Shown here one piece after another: positions 60,291 through 64,000 of a stretch of DNA of 64,000 nt. Position 1 is the stretch's first letter, and the number at the start of each line of letters is the position of its first letter. A model generated the notes under the pieces. The model searched no databases. It saw nothing but the letters and a program-made list of their open reading frames with translations, and had not been told where the DNA came from. The DNA is taken from assembly GCA_963930655.1 (NCBI GenBank), contig OZ005610.1, forward strand, positions 8,313,001-8,377,000, written 5' to 3'. The position numbers and the translations under genes are program-made. This stretch comes from Myrica gale. Its lineage: Eukaryota; Streptophyta; Magnoliopsida; Fagales; Myricaceae.

Positions 60291-60293
60291 TCT

Positions 60294-60300
60294 TATAAAT
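60294..60300 (+). promoter_or_regulatory. Candidate TATA box of LOG
   Basis: TATAAAT lies about 140 bp upstream of the LOG start codon and is followed by a leader with a GA run (60417-60434) ending at the ATG. Confidence 0.5.
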
Positions 60301-60434
60301 ATATGCATGATACTTTCGTTTTTGGTATTTATAATACCCCACATAAAATCCTCAAGAACACTTCGAGCTTATTTAACCAAACGAGGGGGAAAAAACAGAA
60401 GCCAATAATTAAGGAGAGAAAGAGAGAGAGAGAG

Positions 60435-61758
60435 ATGCAGGAGAAGATAGAAAAATCAAGGTTCAAAAGGGTGTGTGTTTTCTGTGGGAGCAGCCCTGGC
60501 AAGAAAGATTGCTACCGCGACGCTGCGCTGGAACTGGGCCAAGAGCTGGTATATACCTTTTTAAGATGTCTCAAAATTTTAACTTTTTCATCTTTTTAAT
60601 ATTATTTTTTTTCTTGGGACGGTGGAGTGTGGGTTCTTCAATTCATTTTCCTGTAAATGGAAGTAATCCAGAGGGAACAAGACGAGCTTTGGGTTTGAAG
60701 TTTCAAGCTTTTTATTGGTAGTGGACGACTGATCATGGAGTTATCTTGGTTTTCTCGATCAAGGTATCCAGGAGGGTCGATCTTGTTTACGGAGGAGGAA
60801 GCATAGGATTAATGGGCTTAGTCTCGCAGGAGGTACACCGCGGTGGTGGGCATGTTCTTGGGTACTGTACAATCTCCAACATTCTCGCCCTGATTTCTGG
60901 TTCCAAATGTGTCTACGTGTCCTCTCCGCCGTCTCAATAACTCATTTAGTTTGTTTTCATCTGTTCACAGAATCATCCCCAGAACTTTGATGAGCAAGGA
61001 GGTATAGTCTCTTCTGGGAAATCTCTGAGTGCATATATAGTTCCTATTTGAAGTTTATAGGGTGTGTTTTTGTTGCACAGATAACAGGGGAAACAGTCGG
61101 AGAGGTCAGGCCTGTAGCTGACATGCACCAAAGGAAAGCTGAGATGTCCCGCCATTCAGACTGTTTTATTGCCCTTCCAGGTCTCTCTCTCTCTCTCTCT
61201 CCCTCCTTGAAAGAAAGAAATAATTGTGTTACTAGTTTCTATACAAATGATTAGGTGGTTATGGAACTCTGGAAGAGTTATTTGAAGTCACCGCCTGGGC
61301 CCAGCTTGGAATCCACGACAAGCCTGTAAAGCAACTTCATGTCTCTAATTTACTATGTCAATTTGATGAAATATGGTTGTCATATTGATAGAGCAAATCC
61401 AAAAACCTTACTTCTATATATCTTGAATTCATAGGTGGGTTTGCTCAATGTGGATGGGTACTACAATAACCTTCTCTCATTCATAGACAAAGCGGTGGAT
61501 GATGGGTTTGTCAAGCCCTCTCAGCGCAATATAATCGTCTCTGCTTCAAACGCTAGAGAACTTTTTCAAGAACTCGAGGTAGGTTCTCGATCGCTTTCCT
61601 TTCGGCAAACGCGTGTTTTGTCTGGTCCTGCTGCTACTTATATTCCACCATTTGATCAGGAATACGTACCTATGCATGATGGGGTGGTCGCTCAGGCCAA
61701 GTGGGAGGCGGAGCAGCTGGAGCGTAATGCTTCTTTGCAGACTGATATTGCTCGTTAA
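60435..61758 (+). CDS. LOG: Cytokinin riboside 5'-monophosphate phosphoribohydrolase (7 exons)
   Basis: Exons 60435-60548, 60764-60861, 60971-61001, 61081-61180, 61255-61325, 61435-61578 and 61660-61758 join to a 218-aa protein, the usual LOG length. LOG releases the free base from cytokinin nucleotides, the direct activation step, in the cytosol and nucleus. Visible: [19 protein letters not shown] at the N-terminus, [12 protein letters not shown], the family's [20 protein letters not shown] and the signature [10 protein letters not shown] split across exons 4 and 5, followed by [20 protein letters not shown] and a tail ending LQTDIAR. All introns are GT-AG in matching phase. The start is the ATG after the GA run. 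Intron 6 is 81 bp with no stop, so its retention would add 27 residues in frame. Which LOG paralog this is cannot be settled. Confidence 0.95.
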
Positions 61759-61946
61759 CTATAGTAGACGACACCAAATAAGAAGTTTCCGTCTTTTTTT
61801 TTTTGTCTCATCTGATTTCATTGGAAGTAATTTTTTTTTATCATTTTTTCTCCTGTTCAACTTTCTATCTACGTTTAATCTCATGGGTTAACGCAATATT
61901 CGAACAAAAAAGAGAAAAGAAAAGGGGAAGTTTTCTTGTCGGACAC

Positions 61947-62125
61947 GGTATATTTGTTTGTCAAAATGTTTGGAATATTCTCGAAATTTTGAGAGTTTTT
62001 ACTTTATTGAGATTTATTTGAGTTTATGAAAAGTAAAGTGTGTAGGTGTAAAAGTTAAAAATGTTAGAGTGTGTTTGTTTTGCTAAAAATTTTCATGCCC
62101 CGAAATATTGAGAAACAAACATCAC
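61947..62125. mobile_element. Diverged MITE, reversed copy of the intron MITE at 5906
   Basis: Shares GAGATTTATT, GTAAAGTGTGT and GTTTTGCT-AAATTTTCATG-CCCC in the same order as the reverse complement of 5906-6080. Ends are more decayed and no TSD is clear. It lies about 190 bp past the LOG stop, probably in or near its 3' UTR. Confidence 0.7.
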
Positions 62126-62193
62126 TGTGTAATAACTTAACCGAAAAGAAACGTAGTTAGTAGTAGTAGCTGTTGATTGTCTGCATATATTCC

Positions 62194-62452
62194 GCGGGTT
62201 CGGATTCGGTCCCGACAGTACGGGTCCGGATATGTCCGGACCCACGATCGGGATCTAATCCCGCGAGAATGGACGACTCACGTCTAAGCCATGTCGGACG
62301 TACCGGTCGGACCTTTACAATAGAGGTCCGACCGGTAAGGTCGGGAAGAATGGACGTGAGCCGTCCATTCTCGCGGGATTCGATCCCGACTGTGGGTCCG
62401 AACGTATCCGGACCCGTACTGTCGGGACCAAATCCCGCTCCTATATCCCGCT
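62194..62452. repeat. GC-rich palindrome (foldback), about 260 bp
   Basis: The left arm contains GTCCCGACAGTACGGGTCCG and GCGAGAATGGACG; the right arm carries their reverse complements in reverse order, meeting near 62316 at AGGTCCGACCGGT. It is much richer in GC and CpG than its surroundings. A transcript would fold into one long hairpin. The CCGGTCGGACC unit also repeats within the arms. Confidence 0.8.
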
Positions 62453-63217
62453 GGTTCTGCTAGCTCCACACTGTTGTACTATTTACACCTTTCTTTTTCT
62501 TTTAGCCACTCGATCTGTAGACATTAGAGATAAATAGCATGAGCTGTTTGTTCTGTGCATGCATGCGGCCTTTTGGTTTGTGCTCCACACTGTTATCCTA
62601 AATTCATCTCCATTTTCCTTTCTCTTTGAGCGTGCATCATTTACCTTTGAGCACTGTGTGACGTAGATTTACACAAACACACATATTTTCCTTTCTAAGA
62701 TACTTATTCCAGTATCTGTTTTGAGTACTGCTGTTTATAATATCTTCTCTGAGAAAGGAAGTGGGAGAAGAATGGACAATGACAAATGACACCTTATCGT
62801 GGGGCATGGGCGACTAATAGAGACCCATTACTGATTACCGGCGGCTTAATGTACCCCTAAAAGGTCACTCTTTTGGTCCTGGACGACTCTTTACTTAGCT
62901 CGTTTTCCCTTCTCGATTTTGCTCCATTCCTTTCGTGTTTGGAGCCTTAGACAATTTTTTTTTTCCTGGGCTTTTGATACCTGGATAAATATCACACGAG
63001 GATGAGGTTTCGTCGTTAAGGTTTACAGGAACGTGATTTTCTGTTTGGAGTTATTGATGCAGTGATACTGCTATGGCGGGCCTTATCCAAACTGTGGATC
63101 ATTGTACGGGCTTTATCCAATGAGCTCCCCGCCTCTAATTTTTTCCCTCTACAAATTGTGCCACGTCATGACCCTTATCTTCTGAAATATTTGCCCTCGG
63201 TTGAAAAAAAGCCGTCT

Positions 63218-63467
63218 TTAATTGTTGGGATAAATGCAAAATTGGTCCCTGTACTATACGTAAAAATCGATTTAATCCCTGTGATATGAAAAACATCGAT
63301 TTAGTCCTTGTGATTTCAGAAAATGATAAAATCAGTCCCTGATGGAGGACCAATAACAAACGAAAATAGAATCACAGGGACTAAATCGATGATTTTCATA
63401 TCACAGGGACTAAATCGATTTTTGCGTATAGCACAAGGACTGATTTTGCATTTATCCCTTAATTGTT
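63218..63467. mobile_element. Second copy of the 230-bp foldback Mutator-type MITE
   Basis: The element 63227-63458 has ends GGGATAAATGCAAAATTGG and, inverted, GGGATAAATGCAAAATCAG. It is flanked by a perfect 9-bp TSD TTAATTGTT (63218-63226, 63459-63467). It matches 2569-2798 closely throughout. Confidence 0.92.
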
Positions 63468-64000
63468 TTAGTTTGAGAAGCTAGTTTTCATTGGAAATAC
63501 CAACAAATATTGGGGCCAAAAACCTGCAGAAAATTAATTAAGAAAGAAAGAGATCTTAATTATCAAGGTCGTCCAGAATTAATGGTACAAAAATCATTAA
63601 AGTAAGATATTTGACATGATTTAATATTATTTGAAATATTATTTTATTAGTTATAATATTGTTCAAAGATGATTTTTTTGAAGTAGCTAAACAAATACAC
63701 CTGACTGAGAGCTCATGATCTAACTCCGAATACTTGACACAAATAATCCTACCGAGACGAGGCAAATCAAGTAAAAAAATGTTTGACTAATTTTTTTTGA
63801 CATGCCAAATATTAAAAAATCGCCTTGTTCTTCTGCTTCTATTGACTGTTCATCTTTTAAGATCTTTCCCACGGTTAACCTCTTTCTACACCTCTGGACT
63901 TGGATTCCCTATTCAGAGGGATAACTTAATGGGTCATAACAGCCTATTGGATGAATGACAACAAATTAATGAATTCATCCAATGATCTATATTAAAATAT
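63468..64000. other. Right edge, no gene recognised
   Basis: AT-rich. No coding frame or RNA gene recognised. Confidence 0.5.

Overview
The window looks like nuclear DNA of a dicot plant, probably a woody rosid. It is AT-rich and gene-poor, its genes carry GT-AG introns, all recognisable proteins are plant families, and the repeats are typical plant transposons (copia, hAT, Mutator, PIF/Harbinger MITEs, SINE). No database was available. Gene names rest on recognising protein motifs. Exon borders come from splice signals plus reading-frame continuity. Transposon borders come from target-site duplications (TSDs) read directly from the sequence.

Layout, 1-24 kb. The single-exon histone demethylase gene LDL1 runs off the left edge on the minus strand. 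It lies head-to-head with a two-exon gene for a small two-span membrane protein (3965-6688, +). Two tandem five-exon amino-acid transporter genes of the LHT-like 8 type follow on the minus strand (7205-10564 and 17407-20229). The 7 kb between them holds a gag-only copia-type element, with a MITE and a SINE inserted in its 5' LTR, and a decayed hAT element.

24-41 kb. Two SAUR genes (24386-24799, -; 28158-28538, +) flank a 3.4 kb stretch, and the second SAUR has an in-frame 93-bp duplication. Next comes a 2.4 kb structure with 622-bp, almost identical inverted arms around a WEB-family gene fragment. After it lie the last four exons of a peroxisomal 4CL-like acyl-CoA ligase, frameshifted and lacking the 5' part. 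Then come the complex I subunit gene NDUFB2 (34654-35603, +) and a DUF241 pseudogene with two in-frame stops.

41-64 kb. This is mostly transposon territory. It includes two more copies of the 14-kb hAT family and a 4 kb element carrying pieces of three unrelated genes (two PPR genes and a molybdenum-cofactor-sulfurase-like gene). A Pack-MULE sits inside another Mutator-like element, and a PIF-like element follows. The only intact gene in this part is LOG (60435-61758, +), a cytokinin-activating enzyme in seven exons. Past it lie a MITE, a GC-rich palindrome and a second copy of the foldback MITE found near LDL1.

The intact genes do not form one pathway. They cover chromatin (LDL1), amino-acid transport (LHTL8 pair), auxin-responsive growth (SAURs), respiration (NDUFB2) and cytokinin activation (LOG). 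The most distinctive theme is repeated capture and shuffling of host gene fragments by inverted-repeat elements: at least three independent cases between 28.7 and 50.7 kb.
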